Shown here piece by piece: positions 26,282-34,544 of a stretch of DNA of 64,000 nt; positions within the stretch are counted from its first letter, which is position 1, and each line of letters starts with the position of its first letter. Both the position numbers and the translations under genes were made by a program. The DNA lies in the NCBI RefSeq assembly GCF_014649955.1, contig NZ_BMUA01000002.1, positions 310,001 through 374,000 of the forward strand, given 5' to 3'. This DNA comes from Streptomyces violascens. GTDB taxonomy: Bacteria > Actinomycetota > Actinomycetes > Streptomycetales > Streptomycetaceae. The notes under the pieces are model-generated. The model searched no databases. It saw only the letters and a program-made list of their open reading frames with translations, and had not been told where the DNA came from.

Positions 26282-26809
26282 TCAGGGCTTGTCCAGCTGC
26301 CCGATCGCCTCCGCCAGCCACCTCTTCTCCTCCGCGCCGGTGGCGCGCGCGATCCGCAGCATGCCCTGGCGGAACAGGTCCGGCGCCTGCTCGGCCGCGA
26401 CGGGCTCGCCCTCGCGGTAGAAGAAGCTCGCCGGCGTTTCGAGGAAGGCCTGGCGCCGCCTCAGGACGGCCGCCTGCTCGGCGGGATCGGGCAGGTGCCG
26501 CAGGAAGGCGAGCAGGGTGAAGAACCGCTGCCCGTCGGTGATCTCGGCGTCCTTGGGGTGCCGCAGCCGCTCCAGGAGATCGGCGCGGCCCGCGTCCGTG
26601 AGGGAGAGGATGCGCCGGGGCGCGGCCCCGCTGCCCGGCTCGGTGCGCTGCTCCAGGGCGCCCGCCTTGGCGAGGCGGGTGATCGCCGGGTAGAGCGCCC
26701 CGTCGCTGACCGGCCGGATGTGCCCGCTGAGGCCCTTGATGCGCTCCTTGAGCTCGTAGCCGTGGAGGGGCTCCTCGCACAGGAATCCCAGGATCGACAG
26801 CTCCAGCAT
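26282..26809 (-). CDS. PadR-family transcriptional regulator
   Basis: 175 residues. The N-terminal winged helix is typical: LSILGFLCEEPLHGYELKE and SDGALYPAITRLAKAGALE. The helical C-terminal half is for dimerisation. ATG 26809 follows GAGGGG. It is divergent from the MATE pump, and the shared gap contains two operator-like repeats, so it most likely represses the pump and itself until a toxic ligand binds. Its stop is immediately after that of the convergent lipoprotein gene. Confidence 0.9.
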   Translation of the reverse strand: MLELSILGFLCEEPLHGYELKERIKGLSGHIRPVSDGALYPAITRLAKAGALEQRTEPGSGAAPRRILSLTDAGRADLLERLRHPKDAEITDGQRFFTLLAFLRHLPDPAEQAAVLRRRQAFLETPASFFYREGEPVAAEQAPDLFRQGMLRIARATGAEEKRWLAEAIGQLDKP

Positions 26810-26847
26810 GGGCGCCCCTCGTCTTGTCCGGTTGCCGCGCCTCATGC

Positions 26848-26879
26848 TACCTCTTATCGAGCTACCTCGAATCGAGGTA
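26848..26879. promoter_or_regulatory. Double PadR operator
   Basis: TACCTCGAATCGAGGTA (26863-26879) is a perfect inverted repeat with one central base. TACCTCTTATCGAGCTA (26848-26864) is a second, degenerate copy with three mismatches, offset by 15 bases and sharing TA. Both lie between the divergent PadR and MATE starts. Confidence 0.75.
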
Positions 26880-26904
26880 TTGCGAAAGGAGGGGGGAGAG
26901 GTCC

Positions 26905-28236
26905 ATGGGGTCGACTGCTCATCGCCGGGCGCTGGTGTCGCTCGCGTATCCGGTCTACTGCGAGCTCCTGGCCGGGGTCGCGGCCGGGATCATCAACATG
27001 GTGTGGGTGGCCCGGCTCGGCGGGGACTCGGTGGCCGCGGTCGCTGTCGCCACCAATGTCGAGAACGTGCTGCTCGGGGTCGTCCTCATGGCCGGGTCGG
27101 GAACGACCGTGCTGCTCGCCCGGGCCGGAGGGGCCGGGGATCCGGGCGGGGTGCGGGCGGCGGTGCGGGGAGGCTGGGCGCTGTGGGCGCTGCTCACCCC
27201 GGTCGTCGCGGTGGGCGGGTTCCTGTGCCGGGAGCCGCTGGCTCGCCTGGTGCTCGGCGGCGACGCGGGCGCGGCCCTGCCGCTGGCCACCGGCTATTTC
27301 TCCATCGCGCTGCCCGGCATCGCGGTCTTCTTCGCCACCCACGTCGTGGACGGCATCCTCAAGGGCACGGGCGACACCCGCACCCCGATGCGCCTCGCAC
27401 TGCTTGCCAACGGGCTGATCCTCGTCCTCGACCCGCTGCTCATCCTGGGCTGCGGCCTCGGCGTGCGGGGCGCGGCCATCGCCACCGTGCTCGGGCGGAC
27501 CGTCGCGCTGGGGCGGGGGCTGGTGGTGCTGCGGCGCGGCGCGATGCTGCGCACGGCCGGGCCCTCGCCGCGCTCGCTGTCCGCCGATCTGCGCCGCACG
27601 GTGCGCACCGGACTCCCCATGTCCGCCGACTTCGTCGTGCGCATGGGCGGAGCGCTCGCGCTCGTCGGGATCGTCGCCCGGATCGGTGTCGCCGAGGTCG
27701 CCGCGTACGGGATCGCGACCAAGGCGATGTACGGGGCGACCATGGCCTTCTACTCCGTACGCCAGGCCGCCGCGATCCATACCGCGCGGCTGCTCGGGGC
27801 CGGGCGGGACGAGTGGCGGGCCGTCGCGCGGGCGGCGCTGCGCGTCTCGGGGGCGGTGGGGGGCGTCGCGCTCCTCGTGCTGCTCGCCGTGGCGCCCTGG
27901 ATCATGGCGGGGTTCGGCGCGCGCGGGGAGGTGGCCGCGGCCGGTGCGCTGTATCTGCGCTGTCTGGGGCCCTACCTGGTGCTGCTCGCCTGCTTCATCG
28001 CGGTCGGCGGAGTCTTCGAGGGCAGCGGCGGCAGTCCGCTCCTGGCGCGGATCACCGGATGCGGCGTGGTGTTCCAACTGGCGCTCGCCCACGGGCTGTC
28101 GGGGCTCGGCCTGCCCGGCATCTGCCTGGCCATGGCGCTGGCCGCCGCCGCTCAGTGCGCGGCCCTGGCGTGGCTCTGCCGGCGTACCCCGAGGCCTCAG
28201 CAGGTGGTGGACGGCTCGGTGCTGCGGGCGGGCTGA
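26905..28236 (+). CDS. MATE-family multidrug efflux transporter
   Basis: 443 residues with about twelve helices arranged as two related halves. VSLAYPVYCELLAGVAAGIIN and LPGIAVFFATHVVDGILKG are typical MATE regions. It exports cationic drugs or secondary metabolites using a Na+ or H+ gradient. The ATG lies behind the strong GAAAGGAGGGGGGAGAGG. It is controlled from the PadR operator. Its last 40 bases overlap the convergent GT87-like gene. Confidence 0.88.
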   Translation: MGSTAHRRALVSLAYPVYCELLAGVAAGIINMVWVARLGGDSVAAVAVATNVENVLLGVVLMAGSGTTVLLARAGGAGDPGGVRAAVRGGWALWALLTPVVAVGGFLCREPLARLVLGGDAGAALPLATGYFSIALPGIAVFFATHVVDGILKGTGDTRTPMRLALLANGLILVLDPLLILGCGLGVRGAAIATVLGRTVALGRGLVVLRRGAMLRTAGPSPRSLSADLRRTVRTGLPMSADFVVRMGGALALVGIVARIGVAEVAAYGIATKAMYGATMAFYSVRQAAAIHTARLLGAGRDEWRAVARAALRVSGAVGGVALLVLLAVAPWIMAGFGARGEVAAAGALYLRCLGPYLVLLACFIAVGGVFEGSGGSPLLARITGCGVVFQLALAHGLSGLGLPGICLAMALAAAAQCAALAWLCRRTPRPQQVVDGSVLRAG

Positions 28237-29423
28237 AGGGGGAACGGCGGGAGGTTGCGGGTCGGGGACGTCGACTGCCACAGGCGACGGCAGGCGAGGA
28301 GCGAGGCGGTCAGCAGGAGACCGTTGCGGATGAGCAGAAGGAGGATGCCCAGCCAGTCGCTCTCGACCACGTGGGAGAACCAGACCGGGAACTCCAGGAG
28401 CGTCACGCCCGTCGCCGCCAGGACCAGCTGGGCCGGGCGGGTCATCGGGGTGCGGCGGAAGACCAGGCACACCCCGGCCAGACCCACCAGCCACAGGAGG
28501 TACTGGGGGCTGATCACCCGGCTCGTCGTCGTGAAGAGCAGGACGGCGGTGAAGGCCGCGTCCGCCGGGGTGCTCGGGCGCGTCGGGCCGCCGGACCTCA
28601 GGCGCCACAGCAGCAGCCAGCCGAAGGCGAGCGCGGTCAGCGCCATCGCGAGGGCGGACACCAGCGAGACGTACGGGCCGAGGAACTCCACCGAGCCGTA
28701 GTTCAGCTGCACCCGGCCGTTCCAGCCGAAGTGCCGGGCCGCGTGGAAGACCAGACCGCCGAGCGACTCGACCTCGGTGCCCCGCTCCCGCTGGAAGGTG
28801 AGGAAGGCGAGCGCGCCCGGCGCCGCCGCCATGCACGCCCCCAGGATCGCGGCGCCGGTCAGCACGGCGGCCGTCCAGGACCGGCGCGGCGCGCGGATCA
28901 GCAGGAGCACCGGCCACACCTTCAACAGCGCCCCGAGCGCGGCGAGGGCGCCCAGGATCCGCGGGTGGCGCACCCCCGCGAGCAGCGCCGCGACCGCGAC
29001 CGCGGTCACCATCAGGTCGTAGCGGGCGTACGCGGTGGGGCCGAGCAGCGGGACGCCGACGGCCCACATCCAGGCGCCGTTCAGGGACTTGCCCGGGCGG
29101 CCCGCCGCGTACATCAGGAGGCCGAGGACCGCCGTGTCCGCCAGAAAGGCGAGCAGGAAGAACGCCGTCGCGTAGTCGAGGAAGGGCAGTGCCGCGGGGG
29201 AGAGGACCGCGAGGGCCGCGGCCGGCGGATACTGCCAGGTCACGTCGTCCAGCGGATACGTGCCGGCCGCGAGCACCTGCGCCCAGCCCTGGTAGATGAC
29301 ATGGATGTCGGTGGTGACGTCCGGACCCGGCAGGACGAGCACCCTGAAGACGCCGAACAGCAGCAGATAGCGGGTCGCGGCCCAGGTGGCCGCCACTGCG
29401 AAGGGGCGCCGCAGGATGCTCAT
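28197..29423 (-). CDS. GT87-family (DUF2029-type) membrane glycosyltransferase
   Basis: 408 residues with about ten or eleven membrane helices. The outer loop after the first helix carries an acidic motif (PDVTTDIHVIYQGWA) and YPPAAALA, as in GT-C type mannosyltransferases that use polyprenyl-phosphate sugars. ALLKVWPVLLL and SRVISPQYLLWLVG are family features. It probably adds mannose to lipoglycans or glycolipids outside the membrane. A PimB-like gene is divergent from it, which fits phosphatidylinositol mannoside or lipomannan synthesis. Confidence 0.8.
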   Translation of the reverse strand: MSILRRPFAVAATWAATRYLLLFGVFRVLVLPGPDVTTDIHVIYQGWAQVLAAGTYPLDDVTWQYPPAAALAVLSPAALPFLDYATAFFLLAFLADTAVLGLLMYAAGRPGKSLNGAWMWAVGVPLLGPTAYARYDLMVTAVAVAALLAGVRHPRILGALAALGALLKVWPVLLLIRAPRRSWTAAVLTGAAILGACMAAAPGALAFLTFQRERGTEVESLGGLVFHAARHFGWNGRVQLNYGSVEFLGPYVSLVSALAMALTALAFGWLLLWRLRSGGPTRPSTPADAAFTAVLLFTTTSRVISPQYLLWLVGLAGVCLVFRRTPMTRPAQLVLAATGVTLLEFPVWFSHVVESDWLGILLLLIRNGLLLTASLLACRRLWQSTSPTRNLPPFPLQPARSTEPSTTC

Positions 29424-29575
29424 GGTGTCCGTCTCGTCCTCATTTCGGGGGCCGGACCAGCCATGATGCCGGGTACCCGGGCGCCTCGGCCGTCAGGCGG
29501 GGCCCTTCCGGTTCGTGGCGCCGCCCCGCGGCCTCCCTTCGGCCGCGCGCCCCGGGTTCGGTACTGTCGGCGGCG

Positions 29576-30718
29576 ATGCACAAGACCTTGATCGTGACCA
29601 ATGACTTCCCGCCGCGGCCCGGCGGGATCCAGGCGTTCCTGCACAACATGGCGCTGCGCCTCGATCCCGAGCAGATCGTCGTCTACGCCTCGACGTGGAA
29701 GCGGAGCCGGGAGGGCATCGAGGCGACCGCCGCGTTCGACGCCGAGCAGCCGTTCACCGTCGTACGCGACCGCACCACGATGCTGCTTCCCACTCCCCGG
29801 GTGACCCGGCGGGCCGTCTCCCTGCTGCGCGAACACGGCTGCTCCTCCGTGTGGTTCGGGGCGGCGGCGCCGCTCGGCCTCATGGGGCCGGCGCTGCGCA
29901 GGGCCGGCGCGGAACGCCTGGTGGCGACCACGCACGGGCACGAGGCCGGATGGGCCCAACTCCCCGCCGCGCGGCAGTTGTTGAGGCGCATCGGCGAGGG
30001 CACGGACACGATCACCTATCTGGGTGAGTACACCCGCTCCCGCATCGCGGACGCGCTGACCCAGCACGCCGCCGCCCGCATGGTCCAACTCCCGCCCGGC
30101 GTCGACGAGAAGACCTTCCATCCCGGCTCCGGCGGCGACGCCGTACGCGCCCGGCTCGGGCTCGCCGACCGGCCCGTCGTGGTCTGCGTCTCGCGGCTCG
30201 TGCCGCGCAAGGGCCAGGACACGCTGATCCTCGCCATGCCGGCGGTCCTCGCGCAGGTGCCGGAGGCGGTACTGCTCATCGTGGGCGGCGGGCCGTACGA
30301 GGCCGACCTGCGCAAACTCGCCCTGGACACGGGGGTTTCGGCCTCCGTCCGCTTCACCGGGGCGGTGCCGTGGGAGGAGCTTCCCGCGCACTACGGGGCC
30401 GGTGACGTCTTCGCGATGCCCTGCCGCACGCGGCGCGGGGGCCTGGACGTCGAGGGGCTCGGCATCGTCTACCTGGAGGCCTCGGCGACCGGCCTGCCCG
30501 TGATCGCGGGCGACTCCGGCGGCGCGCCCGACGCGGTGCTCGACGGCGAGACGGGCTGGGTGGTGCGGGGCGGTTCCCCCGAGGACTCGGCGGACCGCAT
30601 CGTCACGCTGCTCCAGGATGCGGAGTTGCGGCGGCGGATGGGGGAGCGGGGGCGGGAGTGGGTGGAGTCGAGGTGGCGCTGGGACCTCCTGGCGGAGAAG
30701 CTGAGAGGTCTGCTGTAG
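29576..30718 (+). CDS. GT4 glycosyltransferase, PimB-like
   Basis: 380 residues of GT-B fold. The N-terminus LIVTNDFPPRPGGIQAFLH and the C-terminal EGLGIVYLEASATGLP (EX7E motif) are those of mycobacterial PimB' (Rv2188c), which adds the second mannose to phosphatidylinositol mannoside from GDP-mannose at the inner leaflet. VSRLVPRKGQDTLI starts the nucleotide-binding half. The opposing acyl-CoA ligase at 31108 matches the Rv2187/Rv2188c neighbourhood of M. tuberculosis, which supports the assignment. Confidence 0.85.
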   Translation: MHKTLIVTNDFPPRPGGIQAFLHNMALRLDPEQIVVYASTWKRSREGIEATAAFDAEQPFTVVRDRTTMLLPTPRVTRRAVSLLREHGCSSVWFGAAAPLGLMGPALRRAGAERLVATTHGHEAGWAQLPAARQLLRRIGEGTDTITYLGEYTRSRIADALTQHAAARMVQLPPGVDEKTFHPGSGGDAVRARLGLADRPVVVCVSRLVPRKGQDTLILAMPAVLAQVPEAVLLIVGGGPYEADLRKLALDTGVSASVRFTGAVPWEELPAHYGAGDVFAMPCRTRRGGLDVEGLGIVYLEASATGLPVIAGDSGGAPDAVLDGETGWVVRGGSPEDSADRIVTLLQDAELRRRMGERGREWVESRWRWDLLAEKLRGLL

Positions 30719-31107
30719 CGGATACGGCTCCGCTCCGCGGGGGCGGGATTCGGCTCTGGGGCCGGTCGGGGGCTGTCTGCGCAGTTCCCCGCGCCCCTGG
30801 TCCGTCTTCGCCCTCGGGGTGCGGGTGGTGATTGCGCAGTTCCCCGCGCCCCCAAAACCCGTCATTGGCCGCGGGCCGTGTGTGGTTGCTCGCGCAGTTC
30901 CCCGCGCCCCTGGCAGGGTTGATCCCGGCCGGGGCGGCATCTTCAGCCCGTCCGGCGTTTGAGGACGAGCGCCCTTCAGGCGCGAACCGGGGGGCCGGGG
31001 GCGGAGCCCCGGGGCCACCGTCCTGCGGGGGAGGGAAAATGAGCCTCTCCGGCGATTGAGGAGCGGGGCCGGGGGCGGAGCCCCCGGAAAGGCCGACCCG
31101 CTGCGGC
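30719..31107. repeat. Array of dispersed intergenic repeats (389 bp, no gene)
   Basis: Core A occurs three times (30779-30798, 30834-30853 with a final C, 30892-30911), 55 and 58 bases apart. Core B follows at 30939-31012 and ends in GGGGGCGGAGCCCC. A second tail-like copy, CTCTCCGGCGATTGAGGAG with GGGGGCGGAGCCCCC, is at 31045-31086. It separates the convergent PimB-like and ligase genes. No coding frame is credible. Confidence 0.8.
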
Positions 31108-32901
31108 TCAGCGGGTGTAGATCGCTTCGATCTCGTCCGCGAAGTCCTTGGCCACAACATTCCGCTTCAGCTTCAGCGAAGGCGTGATGTGCCCCGCCTC
31201 CTCGGTGAACTGCGCCCCGAGAACGCGGAACTTCCGTACCGACTCCGCCTTCGACACCGCCGCGTTGCCGTCGTCCACCGCCCGCTGCACCTCCGCCAGG
31301 AGATCCGCGTCGTCGCGCAGAGCGGCCACCGTCGCCACGGACTTGCCGTGCTCCTCGGCCCAGCGGCCCAGGAACTCCTCGTCCAGGGTGACGAGCGCGC
31401 CGACGAACGGCCGCCCGTCGCCGACCACCATGCACTCCGCGACGAGGGCGTGCGCGCGGATGCGGTCCTCGATGACCGCGGGGGCGACGTTCTTGCCGCC
31501 CGCCGTCACGATGATCTCCTTCTTGCGGCCGGTGATCGCGAGGTAGCCGTCCTCGTCGAGGGTGCCGATGTCGCCGGTGTGGAACCAGCCGTCGGCGAGC
31601 GCCTCGGCGGTGGCGGCCTCGTTGTTCCAGTAGCCCTGGAAGAGGTGCTCGCCGTGCAGCAGCACCTCGCCGTCGTCGGCGATGCGGACCACCGAGCCCG
31701 GCAGCGGCTGCCCGACCGTGCCGATCTTCGGCCGGTCCCAGGGGTTGAACGCGGTCGCGGCGCAGGACTCGGTGAGGCCGTAGCCCTCCAGGACCGTGAA
31801 GCCGATGCCGCGGAAGAAGTGGCCGAGCCGCTCGCCCAGCGGCGCGCCGCCGGAGATCGCGTACTCGCCGCGTCCGCCGAGCACCGCCCGCAGCTTGCTG
31901 AAGACGAGCTTGTCGAAGACCTTGTGCTTGATCTTCAGGCCGACCGAGGGCCCCGCGTCCGTGCTGAGCGCCGTGCTGTAGGCGATCGCGGTGTGCGCGG
32001 CCTTGTCGAAGATCTTGCCCTTGCCGTCGGCCTGCGCCTTGGCGCGCGCCGAGTTGTAGACCTTCTCGAAGACGCGCGGCACGCCGAGGATCAACGTCGG
32101 CCGGAACGAGGCGAGTTCATCGGTCAGGTTCTTGATGTCCGGTACGCAGCCGAGCTTGATCGGCGCCATCACCGAGGCCACCTCGACCAGGCGCCCGAAG
32201 ACGTGGGCCGCGGGCAGGAAGAGCAGCACCGAGCACTCGCCCGTACGGAAGAGGGGCTTGAGCCGTTCCACCACGTTGCCGCACTCCGCGAAGAAGGCGC
32301 GGTGGGTCAGCACACAGCCCTTGGGGCGGCCGGTGGTGCCGGAGGTGTAGACGATGGTCGCCGGGTCGTCGGCGTGCGCCGAGGACATCCGCGCATCGAG
32401 CAGCTCGTCGGAGACGTCCGTGCCGGCCGCGGTGAGCCGGCCCACCGCGTCGGTGTCGAGCTGCCAGATGCCCTTGAGGGCGGGCAGGGCGGCCTGGACC
32501 GAGGCCACGGAGGCCTGGTGCGCCGCGGACTCGACGACGGCGAGCGTCGCGCCGGAGTCGCCGAGGATCCACTGGATCTGCTCGGGCGAGCTGGTCTCGT
32601 ACACCGGGACGGTGACGGCGCCCGCGCTCCAGATCGCGAAGTCGAGCAGCACCCACTCGTACCGCGTCCGCGACAGCAGGGCCACCCGGTCGCCGGCCTC
32701 GACGCCCGAGGCGATCAGGCCTTTGGCGACGGCGCGCACCTCGGTGAGGAACTGGCGGGCGGTGACGTCGGCCCAGGCGCCCGCGACCTTGCGGCCCATG
32801 ACCGCGACATCGGGATGCTGAGCGGCATTGCGGCGGATCAGATCCGTCAGGTTGCCGTCCGAAGGGACCTCGTACAGGGCCGGAAGGCTGAACTCGCGCA
32901 A
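31108..32901 (-). CDS. Long-chain acyl-CoA ligase / AMP-dependent synthetase (FadD15-like)
   Basis: 597 residues of the ANL superfamily. The P-loop is IVYTSGTTGRPKGCVLTH, the central motif is LEGYGLTESC, the hinge is WFHTGDIGTLDEDGYLAITGR, and a late catalytic Lys region (ESVRKFRVLG) is present. It activates fatty acids with ATP and CoA in the cytosol for lipid synthesis or degradation. It resembles mycobacterial FadD15 and faces the PimB-like gene as there. The start follows GAGCAGCAG. A 12-bp palindrome lies upstream. Confidence 0.92.
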   Translation of the reverse strand: MREFSLPALYEVPSDGNLTDLIRRNAAQHPDVAVMGRKVAGAWADVTARQFLTEVRAVAKGLIASGVEAGDRVALLSRTRYEWVLLDFAIWSAGAVTVPVYETSSPEQIQWILGDSGATLAVVESAAHQASVASVQAALPALKGIWQLDTDAVGRLTAAGTDVSDELLDARMSSAHADDPATIVYTSGTTGRPKGCVLTHRAFFAECGNVVERLKPLFRTGECSVLLFLPAAHVFGRLVEVASVMAPIKLGCVPDIKNLTDELASFRPTLILGVPRVFEKVYNSARAKAQADGKGKIFDKAAHTAIAYSTALSTDAGPSVGLKIKHKVFDKLVFSKLRAVLGGRGEYAISGGAPLGERLGHFFRGIGFTVLEGYGLTESCAATAFNPWDRPKIGTVGQPLPGSVVRIADDGEVLLHGEHLFQGYWNNEAATAEALADGWFHTGDIGTLDEDGYLAITGRKKEIIVTAGGKNVAPAVIEDRIRAHALVAECMVVGDGRPFVGALVTLDEEFLGRWAEEHGKSVATVAALRDDADLLAEVQRAVDDGNAAVSKAESVRKFRVLGAQFTEEAGHITPSLKLKRNVVAKDFADEIEAIYTR

Positions 32902-33032
32902 GACTGCTGCTCCTCATCGGGCGCCGGTGCCACGGCTCTGTGTGATGCACCGGCTGCGGTCCAAGATCGGGCAGGTGCCCGGAGGCTTCCGTGGGGGGCG
33001 GAACTCCGAGCACGACTGGACTGCCCGGACGT

Positions 33033-33044
33033 TACCCATGGGTA
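33033..33044. promoter_or_regulatory. Palindrome TACCCATGGGTA in the acyl-CoA ligase promoter region
   Basis: A perfect 12-bp palindrome lies 132 bases upstream of the ligase start in the 275-bp gap shared with the phosphoesterase. Its symmetry suits a TetR/FadR-type lipid regulator. No binding factor can be named. Confidence 0.35.
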
Positions 33045-33176
33045 GTGGGTTCCCGATAGGGGGTGCTGGCCAGATGTTCGGTGCGTCACACATGTTTGAC
33101 ACTGCTTCGCGCACAGTAGTCCACACCTTTGAGCACTCGGAAGTAACCGCAGGTCCGACGGCCTAAGGTGACCCTC

Positions 33177-33938
33177 ATGCGAGTTCATGTGGTCAGTGAC
33201 GTGCACGGGAACACCGAGGGCCTGGCCAAGGCGGGCGACGGGGCGGACGCCCTCGTCTGCCTCGGTGACCTGGTTCTCTTCCTCGACTACGCCGATCACT
33301 CGCGCGGCATCTTCCCCGACCTGTTCGGCGTCGAGAACGCCGACCGCATCGTCGCCCTGCGCACCGCCCGGCGCTTCGAGGAGGCCCGCGAGCTGGGGCG
33401 TTCGCTCTGGGCCGGACTGGACCGGGAGTCCGCGATCGAGGCCGCGGTCCGCCGCCAGTACGCCGAGATGTTCGCCGCCTTCCCCACCCCGACGTACGCC
33501 ACGTACGGCAATGTCGACATGCCGGACCTCTGGCCGCAGTACGCGGGCCCGGGCACCACCGTCCTGGACGGCCAGCGCGTCGAGATAGCCGGGCGCGTCT
33601 TCGGCTTCGTCGGTGGCGGGCTGCGGACCGCGATGCGAACGCCCTATGAAATCTCGGACGAGGAGTACGCCGCCAAGGTCGAGGCGCTCGGCGAGGTCGA
33701 CGTGCTCTGCTCGCACATCCCGCCCGAGGTCCCCGAGCTCGTCTACGACACCGTCGCCCGCCGCTTCGAGCGCGGCTCGCGGGCCCTGCTCGCCGCGATC
33801 CACAGGACCCGGCCCCGCTACTCCCTGTTCGGCCACGTCCACCAGCCGCTGGCCCGGCGGATGCGGATCGGCCGCACCGAGTGCGTGAACGTCGGCCACT
33901 TCGCCGCCACCTCCCGGCCCTTCGCCCTGGAGTGGTGA
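33177..33938 (+). CDS. Metallophosphoesterase family protein
   Basis: 253 residues with the calcineurin-like motifs in order: VSDVHGN (D and H), CLGDLV (GD), YGNVDMPD (GNxD, in place of GNHD), CSHIPPE and LFGHVHQP (GHVH). It binds two metals and hydrolyses a phosphoester; the substrate is unknown. ATG 33177 follows AAGGTGACC. A possible promoter upstream is TTGACA (33096-33101), though its -10 partner TAGTCC is only 15 bases away. Confidence 0.85.
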   Translation: MRVHVVSDVHGNTEGLAKAGDGADALVCLGDLVLFLDYADHSRGIFPDLFGVENADRIVALRTARRFEEARELGRSLWAGLDRESAIEAAVRRQYAEMFAAFPTPTYATYGNVDMPDLWPQYAGPGTTVLDGQRVEIAGRVFGFVGGGLRTAMRTPYEISDEEYAAKVEALGEVDVLCSHIPPEVPELVYDTVARRFERGSRALLAAIHRTRPRYSLFGHVHQPLARRMRIGRTECVNVGHFAATSRPFALEW

Positions 33939-34062
33939 TCCGGCCACTGGAGTGACCAGCGGCCCGTACGCGATAGCCTGCACGCACACCTCCCCACCGC
34001 CGCCGCCCGCGCGGGGCGGGGGAGAGACCAGACCCGGACCGCGCACTGGAGGAGCCACGACG

Positions 34063-34542
34063 ATGGCGGAACACACCAGCTCGTCTATCACCATCGAGGC
34101 GGCCCCGGCCGATGTCATGGGCGTGATCGCGGACTTCGCCCGCTACCCGGAGTGGACCGGCGAGGTGAAGGAGGCCGAGGTGCTCGCCACCGACGCCGCC
34201 GGTCACGCCGAGAAGGTGCGCCTGCTGCTCGACGCGGGCGCCATCAAGGACGACCACACCCTCGCCTACACCTGGAACGGCAACCAGGTCAGCTGGACGC
34301 TGGTCAAGTCCCAGATGCTGCGCACCCTCGACGGCTCGTACACCCTGGCCGACGCCCCCGGCGGACAGACCGAGGTCACCTACCAGCTGACCGTCGACGT
34401 CAAGATCCCCATGCTCGGCATGATCAAGCGCAAGGCGGAGAAGGTCATCATCGACCGCGCGCTGGCCGGTCTGAAGAAGCGCGTCGAGAGCGGCCCGGGC
34501 GAAGCCGGGGCGGGTTCCGCCGACGGGGCCGAGAAGCTCTAG
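34063..34542 (+). CDS. SRPBCC-family protein (polyketide cyclase/START-like fold)
   Basis: 159 residues. Beginning SSSITIEAAPADVMGVIADFARYPEWTG is the usual SRPBCC opening, and the C-terminal helix IDRALAGLKKRVE closes the lipid-binding cup. It probably binds a hydrophobic ligand in the cytosol. ATG 34063 follows GGAGGAG. It is followed after 2 bases by the ArsA-like gene, so the two are likely cotranslated and act together; this pairing is also known in mycobacteria as far as remembered. Confidence 0.82.
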   Translation: MAEHTSSSITIEAAPADVMGVIADFARYPEWTGEVKEAEVLATDAAGHAEKVRLLLDAGAIKDDHTLAYTWNGNQVSWTLVKSQMLRTLDGSYTLADAPGGQTEVTYQLTVDVKIPMLGMIKRKAEKVIIDRALAGLKKRVESGPGEAGAGSADGAEKL

Positions 34543-34544
34543 AC

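Noticed and set aside
26854..29067. A 737-codon antisense frame over the MATE gene
   Set aside because: Arg/Pro/Gly-rich translation, no ribosome binding site or motif, and a real transporter on the other strand.
30719..31107. Insertion sequence remnant or CRISPR array between the PimB-like and ligase genes
   Set aside because: Repeats are irregularly spaced, there is no transposase remnant, no regular spacers and no cas gene; it fits the dispersed intergenic repeat family.
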